NCBI RefSeq assembly: GCF_002865645.1
Contig: NW_020194643.1
Location: 186,001 to 250,000 of the forward strand
Reading direction: 5' to 3'
Source of the DNA: Hyaloscypha bicolor E
Lineage: Eukaryota > Ascomycota > Leotiomycetes > Helotiales > Hyaloscyphaceae
DNA length: 64,000 nucleotides
Positions 22,819 through 35,263 of this stretch are shown in pieces. The notes under the pieces are model-generated. The model was not told the DNA's origin. It saw nothing but the letters and a program-made list of their open reading frames with translations, and made no database searches. The position numbers and the translations under genes are program-made. How positions within the stretch are numbered: the first letter of the stretch is position 1; every line of letters begins with the position of its first letter.

Positions 22819-23513
22819 GAGGAGGGTGAGTTACTTCATTGGGGCAGAAATCTTTGGCGAAATGGAGATGCCTGATAGACCCCAATTCTAAGGTATGAAT
22901 GTCTAGATGATGAAACCGTTTTCAACTTAAGACAGATTATATCCTATTGTAGTGGGGCAGGAATGAAAATCTTTCCCCAAGAATAAAGAAGCAACTGCTT
23001 CTAGGAATTCAACAAGACTATTAGTTGTTGACATAATTCCAACGGAGAGGTAAAGTGTTCGATGCAGAGTAAACAAACCCGAGTGAGACATTCAGGAGAA
23101 GCATATCAGTTGAAAACAAAGAGTAAGTTGGCAACGAATTGAAAACCCCCAGAAAGTGGCAATGTGTAATTTCGTGGCGTCTCCGGGATTGTTATGCTCT
23201 GTGTCTAAATTGAGGGAGAATGAAAAGGTTTGGCACGCAGTTGAAGACGGCAGTTCCAAACCCCTGCACGCCATCCATTCCGCATAGAAACCCTCCTACT
23301 TTGCATCCTTTAGAATCCGAGCCTAACTAAATCTAGAAATACAGCTTCCATTCTCCATGCGCTATGTAAAACTACTCATACTCTACATCTGACATAAATC
23401 TATTACTCCTCCTTCCCGAGGTCTTTCTCTTCACCCCCCATCATTCTGCCTTCTCAAGCCCTCAAGTCCCCCTTCCTTGCCCTTCCTTGTCCTTCCCATC
23501 CACCACCTCTCTT
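22819..23513. other. Convergent intergenic region, nothing recognised
   Basis: About 700 bases between the stops of the LaeA-like gene (+) and the MFS gene (-). The right part is CT-rich on the plus strand. No gene or repeat is supported. Confidence 0.45.
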
Positions 23514-25182
23514 CTACAGTGCTTGGTTCGCCCCAGTATTCACACTCTCCGCATTTCGACCCACAACCCCCTCCTCCTCCTCTTTTCCCCGATCCCCGTG
23601 TTCTTTCTCCTTTCCCCCATTATCCTCCGTTGGAGCAAATTTACTTCTTCTCCTAATCGGCTCACCATACCGATAGAACACAAACGGGATCGGAGCAAGC
23701 AAACACGCGACGCCCGCAATCAGACTCCCACCACCTCCAACCCCGAGCGCGTCAAACATATACTGGGTAAAGAGCGGAGCCGCGGCTGCGCAGGCCGATC
23801 TGCAAACAGTATTCGCGGCGAGCGCGGAGGCGGCATACATGAGGTAGGTATCGGTAAGGTAGTTCAGGAATGCGACGAAAACTAGTAGGATGGAGGTTGA
23901 GAGGAAGACGCCGGCGAGGGTGGGGACAATCCAGTGGATGCTGTTGTATTGGCCAGTCCAGGCGAACCAGAAAATTGTTACCTGTTTCAAATTAGCCAAC
24001 CCTTCTCCACGTCCGCTCTGGGTATAAACTGACTGGAAACAGCACACCCCCAATCATCGCCACAGGCAGGCGATCCTCCGCTCTCCCTCGATACCCAGCT
24101 TCGAACCTCTTCCTATCCCTCGACGAGTTCCAGAATATAAGAGCGCCTCCCAGAACGGCTCCAATGACAGCACCGATTAAAGGTAGTTGACCGACACCAG
24201 AGTTCCACCCCCTCTTCTGCTGAAAAACAATCGGATAAATAGTGAACAACATATAAAGCAACATATAAACAACACTCAAATACACCGCCGTGGCAAAAGA
24301 AATAGGATCCACGAGAATCTTCCACGGCCTCGTCAACGCCACCTTATACAACCCCGCGAGCGTTCGATCCGTTTCCTCAACCGGTGCCTTCACATGCTCA
24401 AACCCCTCAAGTTTCTCTCCCCGAATCCGTCTTGCTTTATTCAGCAGGACAACCGACGGTAGCGTTTCCGGGATCGTGAACATCAAAAGCTCAGTGACGC
24501 CCGCGAACCACAACAAAACGTAGAAGTTCCACCTCCAGTCTTCTTTCAGCTCTAAGAAGCCTGCGACGACGGGACCGAGTGACGGACCAACGAACGTCAT
24601 CACGCTGAATAGCGCCAAGGCATTTCCTCTCTCGACTGGCCCCCAGATATCTGCCAGTACGCCTGGCGAGTTGGACATCGGACTCGAGGCAAAAGTCCCT
24701 GTGAGGAACCTCCCTACCAACAACGAAGCGAAGTTCGGCGCAAAAGCGCACAGAAAGTTGAAGACCAGATACAAGGTGAAGGAGATGTAGAAAACCCATC
24801 GTCGGCCATAGAATTCGGAGAGTGGTGCCCAGAAGAAAGGACCGAAGCAGTAGCCTAGGAGGAAGAGCGTTACCAGGAGACCGGTCGCTTCGACGGAGAC
24901 GGAGAAGTGGGTGGCGATGCTGTTGAGGGCCCCACTGGGAGAGGAGGAGGCGAACGTTGCATTCATGACGAGGAGGATGGAGATTACGGTTATGTACCAT
25001 CTGCGTCGTGCGGACCAGTTTTTGGGATTCTCGATGTCGTCTGGTGAGAAATCGACCTGGCCTTGAGCATTGAGGTAGGGAGTTGTGGTTGAGAGGGACT
25101 TGGAGCGGTAGGGTTTTGCGGTTGGGCGCGAGAGGAAGCGTTCGAGTTTGTCCATGTTGTCGAAGGTGTCGACAAGGGACAA
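23514..25182 (-). CDS. MFS drug:H+ antiporter (DHA1 type)
   Basis: Twelve-helix major facilitator of the fungal DHA1 family, which exports toxic compounds, polyamines or metabolites at the plasma membrane. Exons 25182-24034 and 23981-23514 join across a 52-nt intron (GTCAGT...CAG), giving LFPVTIFWFAW and 538 aa. The cytoplasmic N-terminus ends in DIENPKNWSARRRW, the usual lead into helix 1. LSEFYGRRWVFYISF is the loop 2-3 signature, LADIWGPVERGNALALFS and GPSLGPVVAGFL are helix 4-5 motifs, and DDIENPKNW-type N-termini are typical of Tpo1/Flr1 relatives. The ~45-residue C-terminal tail is hydrophilic and Glu-rich. Substrate is unknown. Its position beside the LaeA-like gene would suit metabolite export, but that is inference. 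Confidence 0.93.
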
Positions 25183-25598
25183 TGCTCAAAAGAAAAGATG
25201 TATGTACAGTACAATTAAACGGTAAAGAACGAAATGAAGGGGAGTTAAAGGACGAAGGGAAGAAAACGTGAGATTGATTAGAAGAGCCAGTGAGATAATG
25301 AGCGGCCGCGAATGAGAAATCAGTCTAACTGAAAGGGGCCAATAGTAACGTTAGAAAAAGACGGTGCCCCGGATTTCAATCGAATGAGAAGATTATTGGA
25401 GAGGATCTGCAGCTAAGAACACTTTATAATCTGCAAGTGAAAAGGCGCCATTCGGCTCCATGCAGTGACGGGTATTCGGCATCTTGCCAACTCAGTGAAA
25501 AAGAAAGCTTGGACTCGAAATTTGGAATAGGAAAAAATCGAGAGCAATCGACTTTGAGATAGAAGTGCTGAATAGCATGGTGGTCATTTTATCTTTCT

Positions 25599-27885
25599 CT
25601 AATCAACCTCTTCACAAGATGAGCTGGCACAATATCTTTGTTGGTCCCATTCCTCTTCCCGCCTTGGCCCCAGAACAGCAGAATATCTCCCAGCAATGTC
25701 CATGCAAATGAGTATTCTATGATAGCGAGCCCCATCTTTCTTCTCTCGGAGAGCCCACTTGCTTGCAACTTCACAGATTCCCTCACCCCTTCTCGCCCGT
25801 GCGTGGACGTTAGCAAGGTTACTAAGCAAGATATCTACAGCGGATGGACGTCCAAATCGCATTGCGAGGTGTAGAGCTGTCTCCCCCTTGTTATTGCGAC
25901 GATGGACATTTGCACCTGCTTTAATGAGATTTCTCAAGACATCAGAAGTGATTTGTCGTTCAGGTTCGGGTGATAGATCGTTGCGGATGAACGCCATCAA
26001 TGGAGTGTTTCCATTCGCATCATAGTCATCTGGGCTTACTCCTGCATTAAGTAACTTGTCGACTTGATCAATGATATAGTCATGGCGGAGCCTCAATTGT
26101 TCTTGACGTTTGCGTTTGCCAGGAGCGCCTGGATTTTCCGTGCCAATTTTTAGACTGCTACAAGATTCTGCCAGACAGTGAAGGGCATTGCGGCCACGAT
26201 ACTCGAGCTCTGGGAATCCAGAAAGAGCTCTGGTGATTGTTTCCCTCATTTTCTGGTATCGTGTTGGTCTCCCATTCTGGGGATAGTCCTGGAGAACTGA
26301 TGTTGGAGGGAGAGTACTTTTCTCGTAATAGATTTGGTGCCTTGGAGTAGTGAACTCTCCATCGCACACAATCTGGATCTGTTGGAGCAAAGCATTGATA
26401 ACATTCGCTCGATGCTGATCTGGGAAGCCATTGTGGTCCACGAGTGCTTGGACTTTGATGCGCTCTTCGACCGTTCGACCCTGGAAATCCCTTCTAAGTA
26501 ACGTTGGCCCAGACGGCAGACAGTGGTGGAAGAGGAGCTTTATGAGGTGTATGTTTAGCCAGTGCTGGGTCAAGGCGTGCATAGGAGTTTGGCCGAAGTC
26601 GTCCTGCAGGTTGTAATCGAAATCCATGGCCCGCAAATGATGAAAAAGCCTCCGAACCCCATCATCCCCGACACGTTCAGCAGAGTGATTGTAATGCGCT
26701 GCCAGAGATGCTGGGTTCAAAACATGCATGAAAGTTTGCCCAGCGCCATTTCGAGCATGCACATCAACTTTCAGACTGAGGAGCCAACTCAAAATCATGC
26801 AGCCGGCACCTAGAGATGCAGCCAGGTGAAGGACGGTGTCACCGAAACCATCAACTTCATGGAAATCGAAAGAAACCGGCTTTCCCGCATAGATGTATAT
26901 AACATCTTCACCCTCACGCGACTTCCTAATAATGTCCCTGACAAATCTATGAGATTTGGGAAGTTCATCCAAGCAGTAATCGCATTTGACCACTCTGGGA
27001 TCTCCACGACACCGGTGCAAACAGCACAATGGTAGTTTCTTTTCACGAATGGAAGGGTCCAGAACGCATCCATCGACATGAGGGAACCCTTGTACCAGCC
27101 CATATGGAATGTGTCCCTCGTTCGTATTGTCACTTTTCACAAGAGGCACATTTGGGGGGTTGTCCCTTGTTTGTGTTGCCTGTCTTGATCTCCTGGTCCG
27201 CCGGCGAATTGTACGCGCAGTGGCTGATGAGAAGTCCGATGCCAAGGAAGTGCGCTTTGAAGCTGAAGAGCAAGTCTCGGAGCTATGGCTGGGCACTGAG
27301 GCCAATGAGAGCCTCTCTTTCGTGTAAATCGCCTTGTTCAGAAACCCAATGGAGTACCGCCGGGGGCATTGCGCTTCGCTCAGATTCTTTTGAAGATTCT
27401 GCACTTTAGCCAAGCTTGTCGGGTCTTGTGTGAAGTTCTCGAAGTCGCGGCGAAATTGGAATGACGCCATGTTTGCGGTGCTTAATTTCCCGGCAGAAAG
27501 TTCGTTTTCCATCTCGTATGCCATATTGAGCTTCTCCATATCGGTAGCTGACATATCCAAGGGAGCGGACTGCTTGTGTCGATTTCCCTCTCTCCGATGC
27601 TGCAAGTACTTCTTCACCCTATATGCTTGTTCCATCCTTTTGTCCACCCCCTTCGCATCCTCCTTTGCATCCGGTCGTAGCTCGTTCGGTCGAGGGCCGA
27701 GATTCGAGGCGGCTTTTTCTTGGGCGATTCGCTTTCTGAAAGTAGCCATTAGCCTTCCTTCACGAGGATCATACAGAGTACTTACCTGAAGTCAAATCCA
27801 TCATCCTTCAAGAAAAGAGGCAAATCGTCAGTATGAATGTTGCAAACTGAATACATACGGGCATATTGGCGGTCTCTCGTCTCAT
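25599..27885 (-). CDS. Ankyrin-repeat protein with CxxC module
   Basis: Large ankyrin-type protein of unknown role. Preferred model: exons 27885-27859, 27805-27786 and 27735-25599, 727 aa. The 50-nt second intron (GTAAGT...TTTCAG) restores FDFRKRIAQEK. The first intron (GTATGT, branch ACTGAC, AAG; 53 nt) is near-consensus, but the unspliced frame is also open up to an ATG at 28045, giving 798 aa. The N-terminal third is charged and Ser/Arg-rich. A Cys/His cluster CCLHRCRG...KCDYCLDE (about residue 235) may bind zinc. Ankyrin units follow: DTVLHLAASLGAG, FGQTPMHALTQHW, GRNALHCLAES, NGNTPLMAFIRND, and KGETALHLAMRFGRPSAVDI. No enzymatic domain is seen. Probably a protein-interaction factor. Confidence 0.88.
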
Positions 27886-28564
27886 TCCATTGCACACCTG
27901 GAGGCCCCCTTCGCTGGCCCCTCCCGTTAGTTGCACTTTCCACAAAGGCGTCGCCCCGGCCCATCGATACTAGAGCCTCAGAGGATGAGCCGCGTTGGGT
28001 AAGTGCCATAGATGCCATAGAATCCATGTGTAAAGCTCTCCTCATTCCGGACAGGTTGGTAATATCAGAGCTATGGCCAGTCGGTGTGAGATTGTGACTT
28101 CGAAAAGCTTGATTATATTAAGGGTTGGATGGGGGAAGTTGAGAGAGTAGTAGGGTGAGTTGCTCCTACAAGCTTCGTGTCGAAACGAGGGGTCGGCCGG
28201 GAAAGTCTACCTCTGTTCTATCTGTTGAAGTAATGAAATAGAAGCATTACTGTAAGAAAAAAAATTCAGACTCGCATGGAGCCTTAAGAACGAAAGCCCA
28301 CAAGAATTCTTACGCCACATTACTTCGAACGATAGAGCAACGGAAATGATCCAATGAAGGGCGCAAGCCCGCCGTCAGGGTAAATATTGCGCGATATCCA
28401 AATGGGGGCACACTGTCTCTCCGCCAGTTACCGAGTCACCAATGCCATCGTCAATCTTGATCCTTTTAAGGATGATCTGACCTGGTGAGCCAGGTTCCCC
28501 TTGCAACCACCATGAGTGCGGGAACTTACAGCCGCAGGTGTTGTTATTCATTAGTGCTGGTAGC
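27886..28564. promoter_or_regulatory. 5' flank of the ankyrin gene
   Basis: Promoter side, which includes the alternative start at 28045. No other gene is supported up to the repeat at 28565. Confidence 0.4.
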
Positions 28565-29070
28565 GGGAAAATGTAAAACGACACCCCAGGGTGTCGATTG
28601 GGGGCCTCCAATCCAAAGTAGAGGTGCTCGGATGGGAGCACCAAAAATCTAGCCTTCTCTTTAAATTTAAATTACTTTATAAGAAATTAATAAAATTTAC
28701 TCCATTCTTTAGGTTCTTATAGCGCTAAGTAATGGCTATTTAAATATAAATTTTCATAAATTAGTAATAGTTATTAAATTAAGGATATTAAAAAATAAAT
28801 ATTTTATAGCCTAAAGCTAAGCTTAAGAAAGCCTAGAAATTTGGCAAACAAAGTCCTTAAAACTAGATATGAGAGCCCTATAAGCCCTTGGTTTATATGG
28901 CTTTATAAAGCTTTAAAACTAGAACTTAATTAATTAGTATATAAACTCCTTTAAATTAAAATTCTATTTTAAGGAATCCTTTTATTATAAGTTAAGAAGC
29001 ACTTGATCATTATAAGCCTTATAATATACTAGCTTATACTTATATTAAAAACTTAACTTAAGGTCTCTAA
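28565..29070. mobile_element. TIR element, family 5 copy b, truncated and AT-rich
   Basis: The left terminus GGGAAAATGTAAAACGACAC followed by GTGTCGATTGGGGG matches the inverted right end of the element at 19981-20502. The similarity continues into a subterminal AAAGTAGAGG...CACCAAAAA block. The next ~400 bases are strongly AT-rich, like a RIP-degraded core. No matching right terminus is visible, so the copy is truncated near 29070 or its end has decayed beyond recognition. Confidence 0.6.
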
Positions 29071-29631
29071 ATATCCTGGTAGCTGGCTGCGCCCGACAGC
29101 AGCTGCAGCAGCGCGCCTCCAACGGGGTCCGGCTCAAATGGAAAGGATCCACGCGACTTCCCAACACTGCGGTTGTGAGGCTGTGACCCGATGTGGGGGT
29201 TTTATCATTTGAACTTTGGATATCGAAGGCAGAACCCCTCCCTGCTTGCAGTCTTTCGGCTCCACCTCAGACGAGAGGAGGGTAAACGACCGAAGCTGTG
29301 CAATCATACCGGGCCCGGGCGAGAGATGCCACAGACTGCTCCGAGCTCCTAGGCTGACCGGACTTCCGGAATGCACCGGCCGGCCAGCAGGAAAAGACGA
29401 TACACTCGAGGATTACAGTACAGAGAGTAAGAAACTCGACAAATGGCGAACGTTCCGCCGCTTTCTGAAGGTTGCCGATTTGAAGAAATATAAAACAGTG
29501 AAGAAAATGCGCCGCCTATCAGGCGTCTTGGGGTGTATCAGTGTTTCAAGAGCCGAGGAGACGGGAGGGAGCATCAACCTTCCTCATTGGGGGTTTGGGG
29601 GCAGTCAAAACACGCCCGCTTGCTCTTGCTA
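29071..29631. other. Intergenic, no supported gene
   Basis: GC-richer than its left neighbour. A plus-strand frame (29216-29632, 138 codons) has no recognised motif, abuts the next MITE and is not called. Confidence 0.45.
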
Positions 29632-29969
29632 ATCGTGCGTCGGGACTTGCACCGGAGCCCCTACGTCCCTGCGGGTTCGGTGCGTATCAGCGATATGGTC
29701 AAAAATCAGCGATACGGTCACTTTTTTTTTCCCTAACAAAAAAAATCTAGGATTTTTAATAACTTCACAACGTAACACAAGATCTTAAGAGAAAAAGTTT
29801 GTATGGAGGTACGCCCGATAATTGCGCAAGTTTTGGCTTCTTTCAATTTTTCAATTTTTCAATTTCGTGGATTTGTGGAAGTTATTACAAAAATGACCGT
29901 ATCGCGTATCCGCGATGCGCACTTAACCCGCAGGGACGTGGGGCTTTAGTGTAAGTCTTGACGCACGAT
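29632..29969. mobile_element. MITE with ~85-bp TIRs, TA target
   Basis: A 338-bp element flanked by TA (29630-29631 and 29970-29971). It starts ATCGTGCGTC and ends GACGCACGAT. The arms contain ACGTCCCTGCGGGTT and GCGATAYGGTCA and pair for about 85 bases. Differences between the arms are mostly G-to-A type in the right-arm complement, so the element may be mildly RIP-altered. Non-coding. Confidence 0.8.
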
Positions 29970-29971
29970 TA

Positions 29972-31642
29972 TGGGGAGAAGTGTTGAAGCACAGCCGTTT
30001 CTTGTCTTCGGTGGAACTTACCGCGTACGTGCGGCCCGTCAGCCGATAGGGTGTGTCTGAACTTTCGGCAGAAATATTGGACAGTTTCTTCGGCTTTCAT
30101 ACTACCTCCTTGAATACATTAATCTCACTCGCGACCTACCATGGAGTACATACCAGACAGAATTGGGACCTTCAATCTCACAGGAGTGTTGCAGCAGCAG
30201 AATATTGGCCAAATGATCGTAAACGACTACCACTGCCTGCCATTCCGGCCCCCTCCAATTTACATTGTCAAGATAAGACTTGGCGGGAAAAGCCTGAAAT
30301 GGTTGAGGCTGAGAGGTCCGTAAATACGGTTGCATGGATGCCCCTTGGATGTCAAGTGCAAAAACAAGTTCAGCGCCGGCCCGAGAGACCAGGCCTCGGG
30401 TCAAGTTAAGCTTATCTCGGCGATCAGTGAGATCATGAGTCAGTGCTCCGACGGAGTTCTTAAACAGTGATCAAGAGCTATTATTAAGAGAAGTGTGAAG
30501 CCAAATGCAATGTGAATCACATAAAACCAAGCAGTGAAGCCGAAAAAACCCTGCTGAGAGCCGAGGAGTGGTAATAGGGGGAGCGGCACGTGACGCCGCG
30601 CTCGTATAATCTGATCCTCCCCCGCATTTCTATGATTAACCGTCCACCTTGGAGTTTTTACATTTCCCCATTCAGTAGCTTAGTCAGTCCTAGTTTTCTA
30701 AGACATCGGGTCCCAACCCCTGTAATCGTGCACTCTGCTACTCACTGTGCATTCTGGCTCAATTGATAACTGAGCACTCTGACTTCAATGGCGGTGCAAT
30801 CGGTTGTCAATTTTTCACCAACTGTAAATCGTGCACTTTGCTATCAATGTTTCACTTCTCTCCCATTTGCGCCGTTGAATCTCGATGAGTTCGGCCGCAA
30901 GGTTTTTAGCATGGAGTATAAATCCCGGATCGATTCCCGTTGCTGTTCTGTGTCTCGATATACTCCCAAATTATAGAATATCAGAATATCACAATTCAAA
31001 CTTCAAAAAACATCTTCACACATACTCAAATATTTTCTCTACCCTTGTAATTGCCCCTCTCTCTCCTTCGGTCAGTTACAAATACGAATTTTACGGAAAA
31101 CTCTGGTGTTCTTTATACCCGAAAAGAAAAACGAGTAAGAGGGGATATGAAGCCTCATTCCCAGCCTCAGCCTCAGCCTCAGCCTCAACCCCGACCTCGA
31201 CCCAACCCCGGGGACCCAGGTAAACTCTGTGCCAAGACATCGGCTATCATTGCTCACGTTGACAGGTTATGGCCAGTAGCTTGACTTCGTGTCAGATATA
31301 TCCAATGACTGTGAAGGATTGTAAGCTGTGTTCATTGACCTTTCGTTCAAAATCGCTCACTGCTTTAAAGGTGAGGCGGGCATACAAATATGGAGAAGGA
31401 GGGGAGGGGAGACTATCGAGTTTGTTTCGTGTTAGAGATTCAAGAGGTGTTTTCTATTTCTTGAGAAGGTTGTGGAGTTAAGGAGGGAAATGTTAATGCT
31501 TTGGACGGTCGCGAGAGTCATTTCAAACTCGGAGCCGGAGTTTTATGCACTACGTGGAGTTGTTGCTTTGTATTCTGGATATTATGGGAGTGAGAGACAC
31601 CGGGTGCTTGTAGAATATTATCTTGTAATCGAACCCTTAAGG
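29972..31642. other. Intergenic, no supported gene
   Basis: About 1.7 kb without a convincing coding region. It includes a short CAGCCT-type hexamer repeat run near 31160-31195. Plus-strand frames (30053-30409, 30885-31223 and others) are Arg/Ser-rich and resemble no family. Confidence 0.45.
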
Positions 31643-33126
31643 TCAAATGGCTGCCACACTAGCACGTAAACTGCCCACCACAGTAAATGCCAGGATAGGA
31701 GAGATGATGTATGATATCTAGACCATCAGCCTGAAACCCCGGGAAACTTCAAACAAGCAAGGAAGACTCACTGTCAGTAATTTTGCAATCTTGTCTTCGT
31801 CTTCTTCGTCGGCGTTGCTGACCTCGACCATCGTGATCAGCTTCATTGCGGGAGGGCCTCTAAAGAATCAGAGAATTAGCCTATGCCATTTCACCTGAGG
31901 ACTCAAGCGGATCCTTACGTTGGCATCAACATCATCGCAAACCACAACATCGGATCTTCTCCAAGAGCATCTGTCTTCTTCGCCAGTATATAAACAACCC
32001 CAATCGAGACGACCGACCAAAACACAAATCTGACCGCCAGCACAAACAAAGTCGTCAACCATGGCGTTCCAGTTCTGGAGTTCGAGTCCTCGTTCAATTT
32101 TTGGGTCGACATGTATAGTGAGACACCCGCAACTACGACAGGGAGGGGGACGAACAATGAGCCGATAGTCTTGAATGATTCCGTCAACCACGCAGTAAAG
32201 ATCCCGCCATCCTCCGTGTCGCTGAAGAAAGCAACATGCAGGGTGGGGACAAGACCGATGATCGCACCTAGCACAGCTCCCAGCAATGGCGCATTGAGAA
32301 AGTCAAACAAGAAAAGCAACCACCACTTCGTCCGATCTCCCAACTTCACCCACTTCTTCCTCGCAATAACCGACGGCCTCCGGTCATATGCAATAGCCGG
32401 TGCGATCGACTGTCTCCTCGAAGGATAAAATGACATCGAAGCAACGGACGCTTGTCTCTGCCTCGGAAACAGCAAGCCGGTGTGCTCAGTCGTCGGACTC
32501 ATCTCATCATCCGCATCGCCCCCATTCTCCTCATCCCTTCCCCCCTCATCGTCATCCTCAATCTCCTCCTTATCGCTTGGAGGATCGGGACCATGCTCCG
32601 AGTCAATCAATCTTGGTCCTACTGCGAACGTAAGACAGCTCGACACTGTTGCAAAAACGAGGAAATACGACTTCGCCCGCTCAATCGCAGCCCTGGTCGT
32701 CTCCCCCTCCTCCATGATCAAACTCCCCAAAATGCCCGTCTGATCCAGACTCTGAATCAATAACAGTGGATAACTCGTCGTGTTGTTAAACATAATAGCC
32801 GCCGTGATCCAATCCGGCATCCCTAAAAAGTAATGCGCCGCGATCCCGATGAAGAATGAGACGAGATGGCAGATAATGGCCCAGGCGAGGATGATGAGAT
32901 AACGGTGCGCGGAGCCGGAATGTAGTTCTGAGCCGATTTGGGTGAGCAGGAGGGCGGGCAGGAACATCCGCACGCAGATCTTGGAGATGGATTTTGAGGC
33001 GCTGGGGTCCAGGAGCTTGAGGTGGGCGGCGATGGCGCCGTAGGATATTACGAGGAGGACGGAGAGGGAGGCTTGGATTGCAGCGACGAAGGAGGGGATC
33101 AGCCCTGCTTGGGCTGAGGGGGCCAT
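31643..33126 (-). CDS. PIN-like / auxin efflux carrier family membrane transporter
   Basis: Fungal member of the Mem_trans (auxin efflux carrier-like, PIN/PILS) family. Three exons, 33126-31919, 31859-31772 and 31717-31643 (introns 59 and 54 nt), 456 aa. The short last exon encodes ISYIISPILAFTVVGSLRAS, the expected final helix, which a two-exon model would miss. The N-terminal helical bundle includes SISKICVRMFLPALLLTQIG and ITAAIMFNNTTSYPLLLIQS, the family's conserved half-helix region. A long acidic, disordered loop (about residues 165-240) is typical of the fungal proteins. The second bundle starts WWLLFLFDFLNAPLLGAVLG. Likely endomembrane or plasma-membrane; substrate is unknown. A tract with CT-type runs lies just 5' of the start (33150-33215). 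Confidence 0.9.
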
Positions 33127-33590
33127 GGCTGCGATTAGCCTGAGATGAGGATGAAAGTGATGATTGTTGTGTTGATGTTGATGAGGTGAGGTTTAGATTG
33201 AGATTGAGATTGAGGTTGTGGTTGCCGATCACAAGCGATAAAATGACGCCTCAATTGCGAAAACCAATTGACAAATCGCGTCATTTGAAGAGGGGGAGGT
33301 TTGCTTTTTATCATGAAACAACTCGAATCCTGCTTGAGTCCCTATCCGTGATTACGAAGTGAGAAGCTAGATAGAAAGGTGCGCCCACTGATTGGTTGTT
33401 GGAAACCATGAATGCGGGGTCGGGATGGAGGCAATTCGTCATGTGACTATGTAGCAACATACAAGCTGGAAATACTTTATCAGGATCAATTAACTGACAT
33501 TGCAAAGCCTCGAAAAAGCATTTCTTTGAGTATTTATGATCAAGAGTCGCAGAAGTAAGCGCGACAAGCACGTGATCCGCCCCTTAGTAC
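33127..33590. other. 5' flank of the PIN-like gene
   Basis: About 460 bases of normal composition between the PIN-like start and the AT-rich repeat block. No second gene was recognised. Confidence 0.4.
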
Positions 33591-34187
33591 TATTAAACGA
33601 TCATTTCTTCGAAATAAAGAGGGTGTATAATATAATAAAGTAAATCCTATATATAGCCTTTAACTTCTTTACTTAATAATAAAATATTTTATTATAATTT
33701 AATTAAATATATTCTTGTATTTATAATTAAAACTATTGATTTTAATAATAATTTGAGTTATATAAACTTTTTAAGTAAAGAAAGAAAAAAGAGCTTTAAT
33801 AATATATATTATAAAAAAATATTATATTAGAATAGTTATACTGCGAATTTCCTAGTCATGTAACTAGTTATATAAGCTCGCATATATACGTAACTCGACC
33901 GGTAGACTAGTCCTAATTAGGCTTAGTAGATTTAGGGATTGCATATTAATTGTCACGAGACCGGGTCTCTGGGCTTGGAAAGCAAGGTAGAGTGGCTCTA
34001 TTCCGAGGATTCTAAACTAAGGAGGGAAGCTCGTGAGTGCGGGAGCTTTGGTGTTCTAAATACTAGCCAGCCGTATGCGTCATCGCGATCACGTGACGCT
34101 AAATTTACTAGTGAAGCGGTAGAGCGTAACATTAATACTACGATATTATAATCCTTACTTCTGAATATTAACTATTATACTAACTTT

Positions 34188-34992
34188 CAGTGTGTCAAAA
34201 AATAATCAAAGCTAATTAATTAGAATTAATTAGAATTGATTATATTTAAGTATGATTTGATTAGCTTGATTTTTATTATAATTAATTATAATTAACTATA
34301 ATCATCACGTGATAATATAAAAGAATACTTTCTTAGGCATTTTTAAAGATTATTAAATAATTAGTAGCTATATTAATAAGATATAAATAAAATCTATAAA
34401 GCATATATAAGAGTATAAAATTAGTCTAAATCTAAAATAACAAACTAGTTTTTGTTACGTGATACTAGTCACGTGGTGCTATTGCACGTGACTTAACATG
34501 TGGCCAGTGCTTCCTTAGCCTGGCAAATAGCTCAATTCAAGCTCTTTACTACTACTATAACATTACTTTATCTTAATAGTTTTCTTCTTTAGAAATCTCT
34601 TTCTCTTTTTCCTTCTTATTTTCTTATTTTCTTATTTCTTCTTCTTTAATTACTATAAGGGTTTATTTATAGCTCTCTTTTATTAGCGGCAAGGAATTAC
34701 TGGAAATCAAGGAGGTTCTAGCGCCTTTGGCTTCGCTTACTAATTGGCGCTAGGCCTGGTTCAGTAAAGAGCGCCTTTAGTAATACCGAATACGGTTAGC
34801 CCAGACCTTATTTTAGCCTTATCTCGGCTTCCGAAGCTCCAGAGTCATGTGTGTAATCACGTGATAAATCTAATTAATTATCTTTGATTATCTTTGATTA
34901 TAATTAAGTATGATTTGATTAGCTTGATTTTGACTTGATTTGATTTGAGTAGGGGGGTCTAATCAAATCAAACCTAATCATTTGACACACTG
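34188..34992. mobile_element. hAT-like non-autonomous element with 8-bp target duplication
   Basis: An 805-bp element beginning CAGTGTGTCAAA and ending TTTGACACACTG, flanked by the exact 8-bp direct repeat CTAACTTT (34180-34187 and 34993-35000). CAG...CTG ends with 8-bp duplications are diagnostic of the hAT superfamily. No transposase frame remains. The interior is AT-rich with ATGATTTGATTAGCTTGATT repeated near both ends. Confidence 0.85.
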
Positions 34993-35263
34993 CTAACTTT
35001 ATACAAATAGTATTTTGTAACTATATAATAGTACTATGTATTCCTAGTAAACCGATATATTAATATAATAAAAAGAATTTAAAAAAAATATTTAAAAGTT
35101 AATATTTCGAGATTTTAATTAATTAATAAAATTAAATATATAGAATTTAAATAATTTAAATAAGAAAAGATATTTTATTTACTTCAATATAATAATAAGT
35201 CTTAAAATATAAAGCTATTATTATTTAAGTAAATAATTAATAACTTTTTCTTTATTATATTAT

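Noticed and set aside
29216..29632. 138-codon plus-strand frame
   Set aside because: Ends at a MITE border and shows no conserved block.
31160..31195. CAGCCT-type hexamer repeats
   Set aside because: Short simple-sequence array, not a transposon or coding repeat.
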